DNA of 21,354 bases from the NCBI GenBank assembly GCA_051453625.1, contig JBOZIK010000001.1:155529672-155551025 (forward strand), written 5' to 3'. The position numbers were made by a program, and so were the translations under genes. Source of the stretch: Welwitschia mirabilis (Eukaryota; Gnetophyta; Gnetopsida; Welwitschiales). Shown one piece after another: positions 1 through 10,262 of the stretch. The notes under the pieces are model-generated. The model had not been told where the DNA came from. It made no database searches and saw only the letters and a program-made list of their open reading frames with translations. The first letter of the stretch is position 1; each line of letters starts with the position of its first letter.

Positions 1-1794
1 ATAATATTTTATTGGAAAGTAAATATGCCTAAGTGAGGCTGTATGCAACCAATATATGCATGTGATGATATGGATGAATGACATGGAAGGTGGACATGAT
101 CACAATTGTGACAGAATGCTAGGGCTGGTCTGGGTGAGCCAATGTGACGAGAACAACCATAGTAACTCGATGATGAGTGAGACGTAGAATAGAAACCATA
201 GTCATAGTTCTAAAACCACATGCTCACAGTTCTTCATAAGACTCGGGCACTGCCTCATAAACATGGCAAATCTGCAAATCCATCGGTCACACCACTCTCC
301 ACATTGGAAAACGGGTTTTGCATCTCAAAACAAAAATGTGTGACTATCTAGAAAACATAGCTAAAAGAAACTAACATTTTTAAAGAAACACAAAGGCTGT
401 AGGCATGACTGAATCACTGTGTGTGAGTCCTCCATCACTGAAGATGATTAGTAAGGAGTGATGTTATTGCACTATGCTGTGTGGAAATTGATAGGCTCAT
501 AACGAGCTTCTATTCTAGATAGTTTTTTATGTCAGATAACAATGGAAGGAGGAAACCAGAAGAGCAAATTAAGTGGCTTACAAAGGACACATAGGTTATT
601 TTAGTGTCAAGATTCTAGCTGTAGCCTAAAAAAAGCTATTATAGAGTCATACAACAGTGCAACATAATAAAAGGATATAAAAAAAGGTTATTAAATCTAA
701 AAATTTAGAAAGCCATTAAAATAATAGGTAAGAAATGCAAAGTGATTTCCAATCCTTTAGTAAACCAAGGCAGAAGAGGGCAATGCCTTTAACATTTCGC
801 TTCAATTTATACATAAGCTTTTTCAATTCTTAAATAAAGCCTTAAATCCAATGAACCTAGATACCTTTCCATATTTTACAAAGAAACCCTTCCTTTCTAT
901 ATAATAATTACAATAAAGAGGAGTTACAACAAAAAGGGCCCATATTATTTCAGACCATAAAGCTTATTTATCATTTATTAATTTTGAGAAACATATGAAA
1001 TAGAAGCTGTTATCTCATATGGGCAAGCGTTATTGACTGTTTTGAGAAAGAAGCAACTAAAATGACCAAAGCATCAAGGGCTTTTATTCCCTTCTTGACA
1101 AATGGCTTTTAGCCCACACAGAGTTATGAATCTTCATGTAAGAATAGAAACATGAAAATCTTTGTTGAATATATTGGTAATTAGTAATTAAGTAGAAAAA
1201 TATATGTAAGAACAAAATAACACACTCAATCTAAAACTTGTAAACCATAAAAATTCTCAACAGCTCTAAGTAAAACCCTATATATAAGCATGAAAAAAGA
1301 CATGCAAGGACATGCAAAGGCATGCAAAGGGGCACACATGCTCCCTAAAATATTCAAAAAGACTTAGGAATCATAACCTAAGCTCTCATATCATATGCAA
1401 AAATTGTGATGATAAAAAAAGAGTAAGATTAAAATTTTAAAAACTGATTTTTATTTTCCCCATTATTTTAAACTCTAAAGTTTACTTTTATAGGTAAGCA
1501 CACCCAACTTGGTTTCAAGTATGTTTTCCCTAAGTGTTATACCACATTGTGACTTATTAGTGCCCTATTAATTCTTAAGATTCAAAATTACTAATTTATG
1601 TGAGTTTCCAAATCATAACTTAAAATAGTTAAAAATTTATAGTCTAGAAATGCAAGGGAAAAATAACTTCTAATCCAAATTCAATGTTGTTAATACTACA
1701 TGTCTAAATTAGATAGTAACATAAAGTTCTAATAAGATTTACAATGACCATCATGAAAAAAGTTTATTAATCAAAATTAATTTTTCTTGGTTTT
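1..1794. other. AT-rich stretch, no gene recognised
   Basis: No open frame or splice-consistent coding segment stands out on either strand. The first ~340 bases are noticeably less AT-rich than what follows and carry phrases typical of old retroelement LTRs, but I could not place LTR ends or a target duplication, so they are left unassigned. The only internal structure seen is the short 10-bp tandem repeat listed separately at 1301-1330. Confidence 0.5.
1301..1330. repeat. 10-bp tandem repeat, three copies
   Basis: Three consecutive copies of CATGCAA(A/G)G(G/A) occur at 1301, 1311 and 1321; the last two are identical and the first differs slightly. The sequence just before (CATGAAAAAAGA) may be a fourth, degraded unit. 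CATGCA is also an RY-type motif core in plants, but three copies in transposon-rich DNA are more simply a replication-slippage repeat. Confidence 0.7.
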
Positions 1795-3110
1795 CTAATA
1801 GAACTGTTTGGCTATAGACATAATAGCACTAAACTCCATGGAAATTTCTTTCACTTTAATCATTGTAGGGGCCTCTTTATTGCTTTTATTAAGTTGTTCA
1901 AAGAACTCTTACTATTCTATAAATAAATTGGGGTCACATAAATTGGTTATTTCATCTTCTTCTTGATCTCTTTCTTGTAACAAATTTTGATACTTTCTTC
2001 TACCTTTTTACTTGTTCTTTTACTAGCTTCAATAGTAGCTTTTGTGGGATCTTTGGATAAATTTTATTTTATTTCTACCAACTAAAAGATATCAAAGAAA
2101 ATTTATCTCAATCTAATTAAAATTTCTAATAATGCTATCCTTACTTTGATCTAAGTTTATTAAATCATGAGGAGAGATTATTTATACATTGAGGCTTCTT
2201 AAAAATTGTGCTTTTAGCCTTTTCAATTATTGATCAATTTTGTCTAAAGTAAAGATATCATTTTGTCTATCTTCCTATAATTTTTTAAAATCCTTTTAAA
2301 AATCTGTAACGACTATGCTAACTTGATTTTATCCTCTTTTCGTCATTTTAATAATCGAATTTGATATTTTATATAAATCATCTAAAAACTTATAGAGATT
2401 CTAAGGATAGACTTGTGCATCCTTTAAGGATCATAGGAAGATCCTATAGTGTTCCTCAACCAAATTTTTAAATGTTATTTTTCATATTTTACTTAGAATA
2501 TTTCTAACCTTAAATGTTTATTTTCTTCCAAAAGGGATCACAAATGCTCCTAGTGTATTTTTTTCTAGAATATATTCTAAATTAAATAAATTTAAACTTT
2601 TTAATTTATTTAGAATTTCCTCCTCTGTGTTAGTAGAGAAGGAAGCTAAGGGTGCATATTCCTTCTTTGTTAGTTCCTCTCTTAATTACTTTATATTTCT
2701 CTTAGTATTCCATGATGTTTTCTAAATTTTTGTGGGCTTGTACTGCTTTTATCCATTTTCTTTTATACTCATTGTGATCCTTTTAAATATCTTTATATTT
2801 TTTTCTTATTTTTCCTAAGCCAACATAGATCTTTTTATAATATTTAATGCTTATGAAAAGAGGACTATTATTGTGCATAAAAGTATAAAGATTTGGTTGT
2901 TCCTTTAAAAATTTTGCATCAAAAGCTTTAGAGACTAGAAGATTATCTAACAATTTTACAAGAAGAATTTACTCATTTTAAACCTTAGTAGGTTAAATGC
3001 TAGAGATTAATTTTCTCATAGAGATTTCATTTTTTGATTTCTTCATTTTCATCTACTTTAAGTAATTTCTTACTAATACTAGGATAGAGAATGGTAGAAC
3101 TGAAAGCTTA
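1795..3110 (-). pseudogene. Decayed coding tract of unknown family, minus strand
   Basis: Reading the minus strand from about 3110 down to a stop at 1795-1797 gives long stretches of convincingly protein-like sequence, rich in Lys, Glu, Asp, Leu and Asn, broken by many in-frame stops. Clear blocks lie at about 2840-2930, 2520-2680 (one block contains LGAFVIPFGRK, 2521-2553), 2185-2500 and 1795-1980. The reading frame changes at least once near 2690 and at least twice below 2185, so it is not translatable. The whole would be about 430 codons. I see no reverse transcriptase, protease or zinc-knuckle motif, and I do not recognise the family. Its size and its setting among elements would fit a gag-like, capsid or movement-type protein of a retroelement or an endogenous plant pararetrovirus; that is only a guess. 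Many stops are TAA or TAG where Gln or Trp codons would be one transition away. The start is not determined. Confidence 0.4.
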
Positions 3111-4128
3111 ATTTATTTTTAGATTTACATTTTACTCTTAGGAAAATTTAATGGTTACTTCCATATCTCTATGCTTCTGTTTTATCATTTCTTTCTTAAA
3201 TAATGTTGAATTGGAATTATCTCTTAATTTGAGGTATTTCTTTCTAAGATTGTTTAAAAGTCTGTTCACCTTAGGTATGCATTAATGAAATATCTCTTCA
3301 TCTATTAATTAAAGCTATAATCATAGCAAATAATACATGCTAGTATAGGATGTAATAAATATGTCTTAAACTAGTGAAGCAAACAAAGAAATATTGAAAG
3401 ATTAATTCATTTAAAAGTAAGGCATATCAATTCTTGGTATTTTTAATAGCTTAAGAATAAAATAAGACATGAAAATGATGAGATGATATGAATGGAATGC
3501 AATGAAAATGAGCATACAATGGAATGGAAATTCCATGATCTAAATGAAACCAATTAACCATTTTACTAATTTGTTGTCACCCAAGTTATACCTTATGCTT
3601 TATATCAAAATTAGATTAAATCTAAGGTAGTATTAAATTGACATTGAACATACAAAAGATAAAGAGAAAGAATTGAGAAAAATCAGACTTGATTTTATTT
3701 CCAATTGCACTTCAAATGTTTCCACTTACAAATAACAATCTCTCAATGAAGGAAACATGCTTAACACCAAGGATAATTTCTTTCATAACCAGATGGATAC
3801 CTTATTCAAAAAACATCAATGTCATAAGCATTAATGTTGCAAAGAAGATGAAGAAATTATATGCCAAAGAAAGTTTTTTATAGGTTTAAGTTTAGTAACT
3901 AATGAAATGATTATTCATTGATTATAAACCATCATATACTTAGGATTTGTCTAGATGAGATAGAAGGATGTGGTATCTAACTATCCATATCTAATGATTT
4001 ACTAATGGCTTGTCACATCATCCTCTTTAAATCTCATCAGAACATGTTTGTCTCTTTCCTTTGTCTAGATGACTAAGGGGTAGACGATGCTCTCAATCCA
4101 TTGTTTGACCCTCAAACCATGTTACTTT
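3111..4128. other. AT-rich stretch upstream of the solo LTR
   Basis: No gene is recognised. An open frame at 3689-3883 is short, AT-driven and without family resemblance. Around 3480-3530 there is a loose ATGAATGGAATGCAATG-type purine-rich repetition. Around 3950-4092 the phrase TGTCTAGATGA occurs twice, and its second copy (4064-4078) resembles a segment of the retrotransposon leader at 11929-11944, so this part may derive from a related element. Confidence 0.4.
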
Positions 4129-4133
4129 GGTCA
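4129..4133. repeat. Left target-site duplication of solo LTR
   Basis: GGTCA directly precedes the LTR start TGTCACATCC and is repeated directly after the LTR end at 5783-5787. A 5-bp duplication is the standard size for LTR retrotransposon integration. Confidence 0.7.
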
Positions 4134-4477
4134 TGTCACATCCAAATTTTTAATGTCTAAGATTCTAAATAACTCTTAATGTAATAAATCCTCTGACTAG
4201 TTTAATTATTGCATGTATTTATTTTCTTATTTTCAGTGATGTAATTTTATCACGAAAAATTTTGTGTAATATTTCCTCATATTCTATAGTGATCATAATA
4301 TTTTCTTTGTTGAAAATTAGTATGAATTAATTATGATTCTTGTGGTTAAATAATTGTAACTATTACACATATTTATTTTAACTAGAAAATAGTTTTATGT
4401 GGGTGTTAAAAATTACTTGTTATGTGACTTATTTTAAGTTGCATGTGCAAGGAAATGAATAAGGGTTTCAGAATTTT

Positions 4478-4590
4478 CATCACTTCCATCACTTCCACAC
4501 CCTCACCACTTCCAACACATCACTTTCACACTTTCACACCTCCACCACTTCTACACCTCCACCACTTCTGCCACTTCCACTACTCTCTTA
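4478..4590 (+). repeat. CACTTCC-type pyrimidine microsatellite in LTR U3
   Basis: About 110 bp consist of degenerate CACTTCC / CACCTCC / CACTTTCA units with almost no G on the plus strand. It ends about 35 bp upstream of the TATA box at 4624. In one frame it reads as His/Phe/Thr/Pro-rich low complexity, which is why it looks open. Pyrimidine-rich tracts near plant core promoters are common, so it may have acted as a promoter element of the LTR, but slippage alone would also explain it. Confidence 0.75.
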
Positions 4591-4623
4591 CCATGGTGTC
4601 TTTTAACATCCTATACTTTCTAC

Positions 4624-4631
4624 TATAAATA
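4624..4631 (+). promoter_or_regulatory. TATA box of the solo LTR
   Basis: TATAAATA sits about 490 bp inside the LTR and just downstream of the pyrimidine-rich array. The same octamer occurs in the second LTR of the window at 11158-11165. Transcription would start some 30 bp downstream and run on the plus strand. Whether it is still active cannot be judged. Confidence 0.55.
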
Positions 4632-5586
4632 TAACCTTCCTCTTCTCATATTTCACATCTGGAGAAAGTTCTTACTATCAAATCTTAGGATCTTAATCTG
4701 GATCTTGAAAAGTCTTGGAATCTTTATAGTCTTCGAATCTTCATTTTATTAGATATGGTTTATGGATTAATCAAATTTTTTGTATGGTATTATGGTCTTC
4801 ATTTCATTCTTATATGATTCCTGGTGTTTCTTTTAGTTTCTTATATGATCTTTATCTTTTTCATCTCGAATAGTATTTATTTTGAATGATTTCAATATTT
4901 GTGTAATTTTGTAAGATTGTTCTACCAATGAAGTTTAAATGATCTATTTTAAGCTACATACACCTCATGTTACTATTTTCTACATACTTGTATCGCAATC
5001 CTTTTCATTTCTTTTAGTCTTGTGACAAGTTGTTAACTTGACTTATTTTGGTTATTAACCTTGGCTAATGATTTTTAAATAAGAAAATTAAAACTAGCTA
5101 AGGTAACCAGTTATTGGAACTTCACGGAGAGATGCTCTCTGAAGGGAGTTCTAAGACCATGAGACTGAACTGCTAGGATGAATAGGAAAAATGTAACCAA
5201 TTTACTATTTATCCCTCATGAATTGTATGCCACTGGATTACTGAAATATGTTATGAAGTAACATTAAAAGAAGATAAACTAAAAATGGAGCCTTGGTCAT
5301 TCTTAGTTTATTCTCGTTATCCCTTTTTCACTTGAGAAACCCTTATCATTTCATAACTGCCATGGGCCATACGAGGAACTATGAAGATTATAGTTCTCAC
5401 ATAATTCTATTTGTTTTAACAAGTGGTTCAGTAAAGCATAGAAAAAGTTTAATTGTCTTACCTATGAGGGCATTTATAAAAGTTGATTTTTCCATCTTGT
5501 GCATGAGAAGTTGTTAAAATAGGGTGATTTGTTCATACTTGTAACTTGTAATCTATTATATCTTATGATACTTGTGTTATCTTGGA

Positions 5587-5592
5587 AATAAA
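5587..5592 (+). terminator. Possible polyadenylation signal of the solo LTR
   Basis: AATAAA followed by G and then a T-rich stretch, 190 bp before the LTR end, is in a suitable place for the R/U5 boundary. AATAAA is frequent by chance in DNA this AT-rich, so the evidence is its position. Confidence 0.35.
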
Positions 5593-5782
5593 GAATCATT
5601 TGTTTTCTCTTATATTTTAATGTTATGTGAGTTATTTATCTTTCTTAATTTGCAAAGGTTACTTATGAATGTATTTTTATATGCATATAGATTTATCTAA
5701 GAATTATTAGCTTAAATAATTAATAAAAGCATTTGTAAAAGTTTAAGCTCATAGCTTTAGGTTAAAAACCTAGTATGTTACA

Positions 5783-5787
5783 GGTCA
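5783..5787. repeat. Right target-site duplication of solo LTR
   Basis: GGTCA follows the LTR end GTATGTTACA without a gap and matches the left copy at 4129-4133 exactly. Confidence 0.7.
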
Positions 5788-7587
5788 TCAAATTAAATTT
5801 GCAATTAAAAATAACTTGAAGGCATACTTGATGATCATGACAACTCCAGTAATCTAGGAAATGATGTTTTCCTAAGAACTTATCATGATGTTAAACCTTG
5901 TCCTTATCTCATTACCTATATATGAAAGATCTATGGGTGAGGTCATGATGGATTGCACTTAAAAAAACATTTAAAAAGTGTAAAAAATTCTTGAAACTAT
6001 GTACTTTTTAGTATCTATGATAGTGAATTAATATTTTTTATTATTTTAGTAAAAACCTATCATATCCCACATTTTGTAAACCTTAATTAGTTAAATATTA
6101 AGCATATTATGTTTTTAATCAGATGATGAATTACTCTTCTTTAAAGGCCTTATCAAAATAAGATGGTATTTTAAATTAACTTTAGTTTATAATTTTCATA
6201 ATTCACTATGAAAATGATAATAATTATGGTATGAAGATTTTTATGGAAAAAGTTATCCAAATCTTAAAACTAGATAACCCCATTATGTAAGGAATTAACA
6301 TCACATGATAAAACTGATAAATTAAAAACTTCAAGAGGACATAATAATATATTTTACATCTTATTTAGTCATTTAAATTCTTGACAAATGTGATAGTTAT
6401 ACTGTATTATGAATATATATTTGCTTCTTTGTGTTGTGTGATTGATAGATTTTATGCATTATAAAATAAATGAGTAGATGAATAACTACATGCACTCTTA
6501 CATAGAACCAAGAATGATAAATGAGTAGGTTTACTTTGTCATGGCTTATATTTTTTTTGAGATATGTAAAGTCACTTGATTGATAGCATATTTCTTGTTT
6601 TGTTCATTGGAATTAAAGAGTTTATTTCATCCATACATGATAATTTTGAGATTTATGTATTTATTCTTTTTATGCATGTCTTGGGTGAATTAAACATACT
6701 TATGAGCCTATGAAGGATTACGATAGATCTAGCATAAGGAAATGAACTATGTAATTAATCTTGCTAATTTAAGTAAGAAAATTACTCACCCTAGTTAGTT
6801 TTATGAGTCATAAATATAATATCTCTTTTTGTACTCCAATGTTAGTTATTATTCATCCTATTTATCAATGATAAATCATGTGATTTTATGATCTTGAACT
6901 ATGTGTCTTTTATTTATTTATATATGAAGACCCTTTCGTCTCTTGCAAAGAAAAGGGATACTTTCCATTTTTCATGCAAGTGCATTTCCTTCTTTTCTCT
7001 CTCTTTCTTCTTAATCTATTTCTTGTGGAGCTTTGAGCTTGGAAGCTTGGAGCTAAGGGTTCCTAAGCTTAGATCTTCATCAACCTTCAACCATCAAAGA
7101 TATACTAATCTTACTAACTAAACTCTTTCCTCATGTTGTCCATATGATATCTTTTAAAGATTCTAGTAGAATGATGATATATTGCATTAGGCCATTATTT
7201 ATGGGTACCTTGAAATCATATTTTTTATCTTTACTAAGACTTTTACACATTGTGATCCCACTTCTAGGGATTTATGAAAATCCTAGTGGTGTGCTTATCT
7301 ATATAAGTAAGCTTATTGTGAAATAATTGATAGAGGAGAAATAAAATTGAGTTTGAAAAATCTTGTGTCTTGATCTTGGCATTCTTATTTCTTGATGATT
7401 GGTATGCCACGTTTTGCTCCTTATCCTAGTTTGAAGAGCTACTTTTCCACTTAAAATGGCTAATTTTTTAAACATTTTTTAAAAATATTATTACTTTTTA
7501 AAAATTTTAACTAACGATTAAAAATATAACCATTATCTTTTTTAATTAATTTTTTTAAATGTTTGATTTGTTTTTTGTTTTTGTTTT
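5788..7587. other. AT-rich stretch, nothing assigned
   Basis: No gene, element terminus or RNA is recognised. Open frames at 6888-7121 and 7144-7326 are short, compositionally driven and have no family resemblance. A purine/pyrimidine stutter of GAGCTT/GGAAGCTT units occurs at about 7027-7055. The last part (about 7460-7587) is made of long A/T homopolymer runs ending in a T-rich TTTTTG stutter. Confidence 0.45.
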
Positions 7588-8860
7588 TGAGAGGAGTCCC
7601 TACATCAAGCTTAACTTTCCAGTGATTGACTGTGTCCATGCATGTTTGTGCCTAGATCATGTTTTGTCCTTTGCTCTTTGCAAGCTCACTTACTAACCAT
7701 CTGTCATTGCTGCTCTATTGCTGCACTCACCAAGCATTAACCTGTGCCCTCTCCTACATGCATCACTACCTTGCCTCTCATTTGGTCTTTCAAGTGTGGT
7801 CATTCTCCACCTATGTTTCTTTGTGCACTTTTTTTGTGCTTCTTACCTCACTGTCTTTCTCCACATGTGTAGTGTTTTATATGTTCCCTCTACATGCCTT
7901 CTTGCCTTATGATTATCTCTTGTTAAGGGCAACATTTGTGTGCAGCCTTCTATTTAGTTATCTTCTTTCCATCATGTTGTCTAATTTCCTATTTGCTAGC
8001 CTAGTTCTTGCCACTTTTGCGAGCATCTTTCTTGCTCTCACTAGTTGACAGTCTTAGTTATCGATCTCTTTCCATAAGCTCTTATTCTTTACTTCATCAT
8101 GCTGCTAGTGTCTCTTCTTGCAATAGCTCTTGTGCATCCCTATTTCTTCCATATTCCTTATGATTAGCTCTTGTGTGTTATGCTCACCACCTACATGAGT
8201 ACCTTATGTGAGCAGTGCTTGTATTTTTTTCCCTCCAGTAGCCGCTCTGCTCTGTTAATGCTTTGCTACTCCATGCCTATGCCATCCTTCTACTTGTTAA
8301 ACCTCCTATCTAGTGTTATGCCTTATTGAGCTTCTCATTAGTTTGCTCCATCTATCATCTGCTAGCTAGATCTTGCTCAAGTATCCTCTACAGTTAATGC
8401 TTAACCTTCTTTATAATATGTGCTTATTACCTCTACTCAGTTCTCATAAATCTTGTTTCCTCTTATGATTTAGTTTATACATTTGTCACTCCTACCTCTG
8501 ATCTCTTCTTGCATCCTATCAGTGCCTGCTTTTATCATGCATGCATAGTTTTCTACAAGTAACTAACTCCATCAGCTTGAGACCACCTATACCTGCTTTG
8601 TTTTTTGCCTAAGCAAATTGCATTGTTGCCTGCAACACTGCTACATCATAGCTCTAACTATATTACTATTAACCCAAAACATTACCACTTGCCACCTGTA
8701 GCATGTCAGCCTATGCATACTCTACTTGCACATCATCATGACTATGCCTTACTTCCTCACAAACTCCTTGCAGTGTCCTGCTCTTTACGCCTTTGCTACC
8801 TATCTGTTAGCTTATGTCCATCATTTTTATTGTTTTTAATTATTTTGATGTAGTTTATAA
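7588..8860. other. Strongly pyrimidine-biased, less AT-rich segment
   Basis: The plus strand is dominated by C and T (CTT, TGC, CTC and TTC words) for over 1.2 kb, in sharp contrast to both sides. The bias keeps plus-strand frames open: 7659-8048 encodes 129 residues, nearly all Leu, Phe, Ser, Cys, Thr and Ala. That reflects composition rather than a real membrane protein: a second frame is open across the same bases (7718-7912), no signal or family motif is seen, and the bias continues through parts with many stops. It may be the decayed inside of a large element or an old degenerate repeat array; I could not define a repeat unit. Confidence 0.45.
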
Positions 8861-8873
8861 TCACCAAAGAATT

Positions 8874-8950
8874 ATTGGTGTAATGATTAATGTACTTACT
8901 TATGAAGGATGAGCTCTTGGAGTTTAACTCTTAGCAGAGGCAAAACAAAA
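8874..8950 (+). mobile_element. Head of a tRNA-derived SINE
   Basis: TTGGTGTAATGATTAA (8875-8890) resembles a pol III A box, and about 30 bp downstream the stretch 8919-8936 (TTGG, then GTTTAACTCTTAGC) resembles a B box. Compared with the usual GTTCGACTCC, the differences are C-to-T and G-to-A transitions plus one inserted A. The phrase order matches what I recall of plant tRNA-related SINE heads: GGTGTAATG, a short spacer, GAAGGATGAG, CTTGG, then the B box and GCAGAGGCAAAAC. The body probably continues to about 9060, but the 3' end and target duplication were not found. It is too degenerate, and lacks an acceptor stem, to be a working tRNA gene. Confidence 0.5.
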
Positions 8951-9888
8951 TTTTTTAAGAAGTTTGTGCTAGCTCTTATTTGATTCTACTCACATGTAGA
9001 GGCTCTATTATGTGCACATGTGATTAGCTGAACTATTACTAAGCGTTTAGCTCAGTCACACGCATACAGGAAGATTTTCATTTTTTGCTATTTTGAGCTT
9101 ATTTTGGACATTTTTCTCTCATTTCTGGAGTTTTTGTATATTTTTCATACCTTTAAGCCCAACCTCAATTTTTAAGCTTTTTTTTTGTGTTTTTCAAAGG
9201 TTTTCAGGAAAAACTTGCTACATTGTGAGCCCTTAACCTTTTTTTCCCTCATCAAATCAAGTTTGGACATGGAGTAACATCCACTTGACTTGATTTTTTC
9301 CTCTCACTTGAACTTTTTTATGATTTGGATATATTAAGATAAGTTTGGGATGTTGAGCAAGATCCGCTTGGCTTAACTATACGAGTCAGTCTTTATCCTT
9401 GTATGTGTCTTTTAGAATTTTTTTCTTTATTTTTTCTCATAATTAAAATTTAATTCTTTATGATTAAGGTTTAAAATTGGAAATTACTCTCATCACTAGA
9501 TGCATCATGTTTTCCAATAGCAATAAGTTGTAGTTAGCTTTAAGCATGATAAGCCTTATGTGGACAAAGATCCATGTCAAGATATGCTATCCTCTAAGCT
9601 TGTTGTGTAGTATTAACTACCTTAAATGTGAATTTTGAATTGTATAGAGAGCCATGTCTCTGTTAAGTGGAAATGTCCTAGGAACCCTAAGGTCCAGATT
9701 CCTACACACACCTTGGTAATAAAGGATATGTTAGATGAAGGCCGAAGGCAAAGTGGTAGGGTCTACTTGGATTTTATCACTAAGTTAACAAGGAGTCACA
9801 AGTGTAATCAAATTTTAAAATTTACTAAGTCTAACATATAAGTAGGTTACCAACATTGCATGGTACTCTCCCTCAAGAGGGGTATATA
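8951..9888. other. AT-rich stretch with one diverged duplication
   Basis: No gene is recognised. About 35 bp starting at 9259 (AAGTTTGGACATGGAGTAAC onward) recur in diverged form at 9341 (AAGTTTGGGATGTTGAGCAA onward), a spacing of 82 bp. An open frame of 68 codons at 9635-9841 has a more mixed residue composition than its neighbours but no family resemblance or splice context, and is not called as a gene. Confidence 0.4.
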
Positions 9889-9988
9889 CACTACAAGAAA
9901 TATAGGCTTAAAAGAACTTAAAAAATACCTTAAAAGCTTTTAAAGCATTTCTACAAAAAAGGCCTTAAAAAGCCTCATCAGCGTTTTT

Positions 9989-10012
9989 AAGGCATTTTAA
10001 TAAAAATGCCTT
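9989..10012. repeat. Perfect hairpin unit in the CACTA subterminal region
   Basis: A 10-bp stem AAGGCATTTT / AAAATGCCTT with a 4-base loop (AATA). It is the cleanest example of the palindromic unit repeated throughout 9889-10325. Confidence 0.8.
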
Positions 10013-10180
10013 AGAAGGTCTTTTGAGGTGTTTCTCTAATAAAATGCTTTAAAACTTCTTTTAAATTCCTTAAAATCTATTTTGAGGTGTTTTTCAAAAG
10101 AAACGCCTTAAAAGGTCTTTTCAGGCATGTTTCCAAAGAAATGCCTTAAAGGTTTTTTGAGCTATTTTTGGAAAGAAACA

Positions 10181-10262
10181 CTTAAAAGGTCTTTTGAGGT
10201 TTGAAAACACCTTAAACGGTTTTTAGACATTTCTTGAAAAAAACCTCAAAAGACCTTTTAAG
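10181..10262. repeat. Perfect 21-bp inverted repeat, 40-bp spacer
   Basis: CTTAAAAGGTCTTTTGAGGTT at 10181-10201 (first 20 bases: CTTAAAAGGTCTTTTGAGGT) is exactly reverse-complemented at 10242-10262. A transcript through here could fold into a 21-bp perfect stem. The arms are themselves units of the CACTA subterminal repeat set. Confidence 0.85.

Larger units (their letters stand above)
4134..5782 (+). mobile_element. Solo LTR of a retrotransposon (probably Ty3/gypsy)
   Basis: This 1649-bp segment begins TGTCACATCC and ends GTATGTTACA. The ends are imperfect inverted repeats (8 of 10 positions) with the canonical TG...CA termini, and it is flanked on both sides by GGTCA. A TATAAATA box lies at 4624-4631 and an AATAAA signal at 5587-5592, in the order expected for U3-R-U5 on the plus strand. 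A TGT(A/C)ACA(T/C)CC start is, from memory, common in chromovirus-type Ty3/gypsy LTRs; assignment to that lineage is inference. No primer binding site, polypurine tract or internal domain adjoins either end, so it is read as a solo LTR left by recombination between two LTRs. The short open frames inside (for example 4443-4628 and 5293-5517) are not credible genes. Confidence 0.72.

Noticed and set aside
4443-4628. 61-codon ORF with His/Phe/Thr/Pro repeats
   Set aside because: It is the translation of the pyrimidine microsatellite inside the LTR.
7659-8048. 129-codon plus-strand ORF, very hydrophobic, like a multi-pass membrane protein
   Set aside because: It lies in a C/T-rich island where such codons come from composition. 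A second overlapping frame is open too, there is no recognisable family, and there is no gene context.
8874-8950. Possible functional tRNA gene
   Set aside because: Only A-box and B-box-like words are present. No acceptor stem or anticodon arm pairs up, and the B box has lost its invariant CG, so a SINE head is the better reading.
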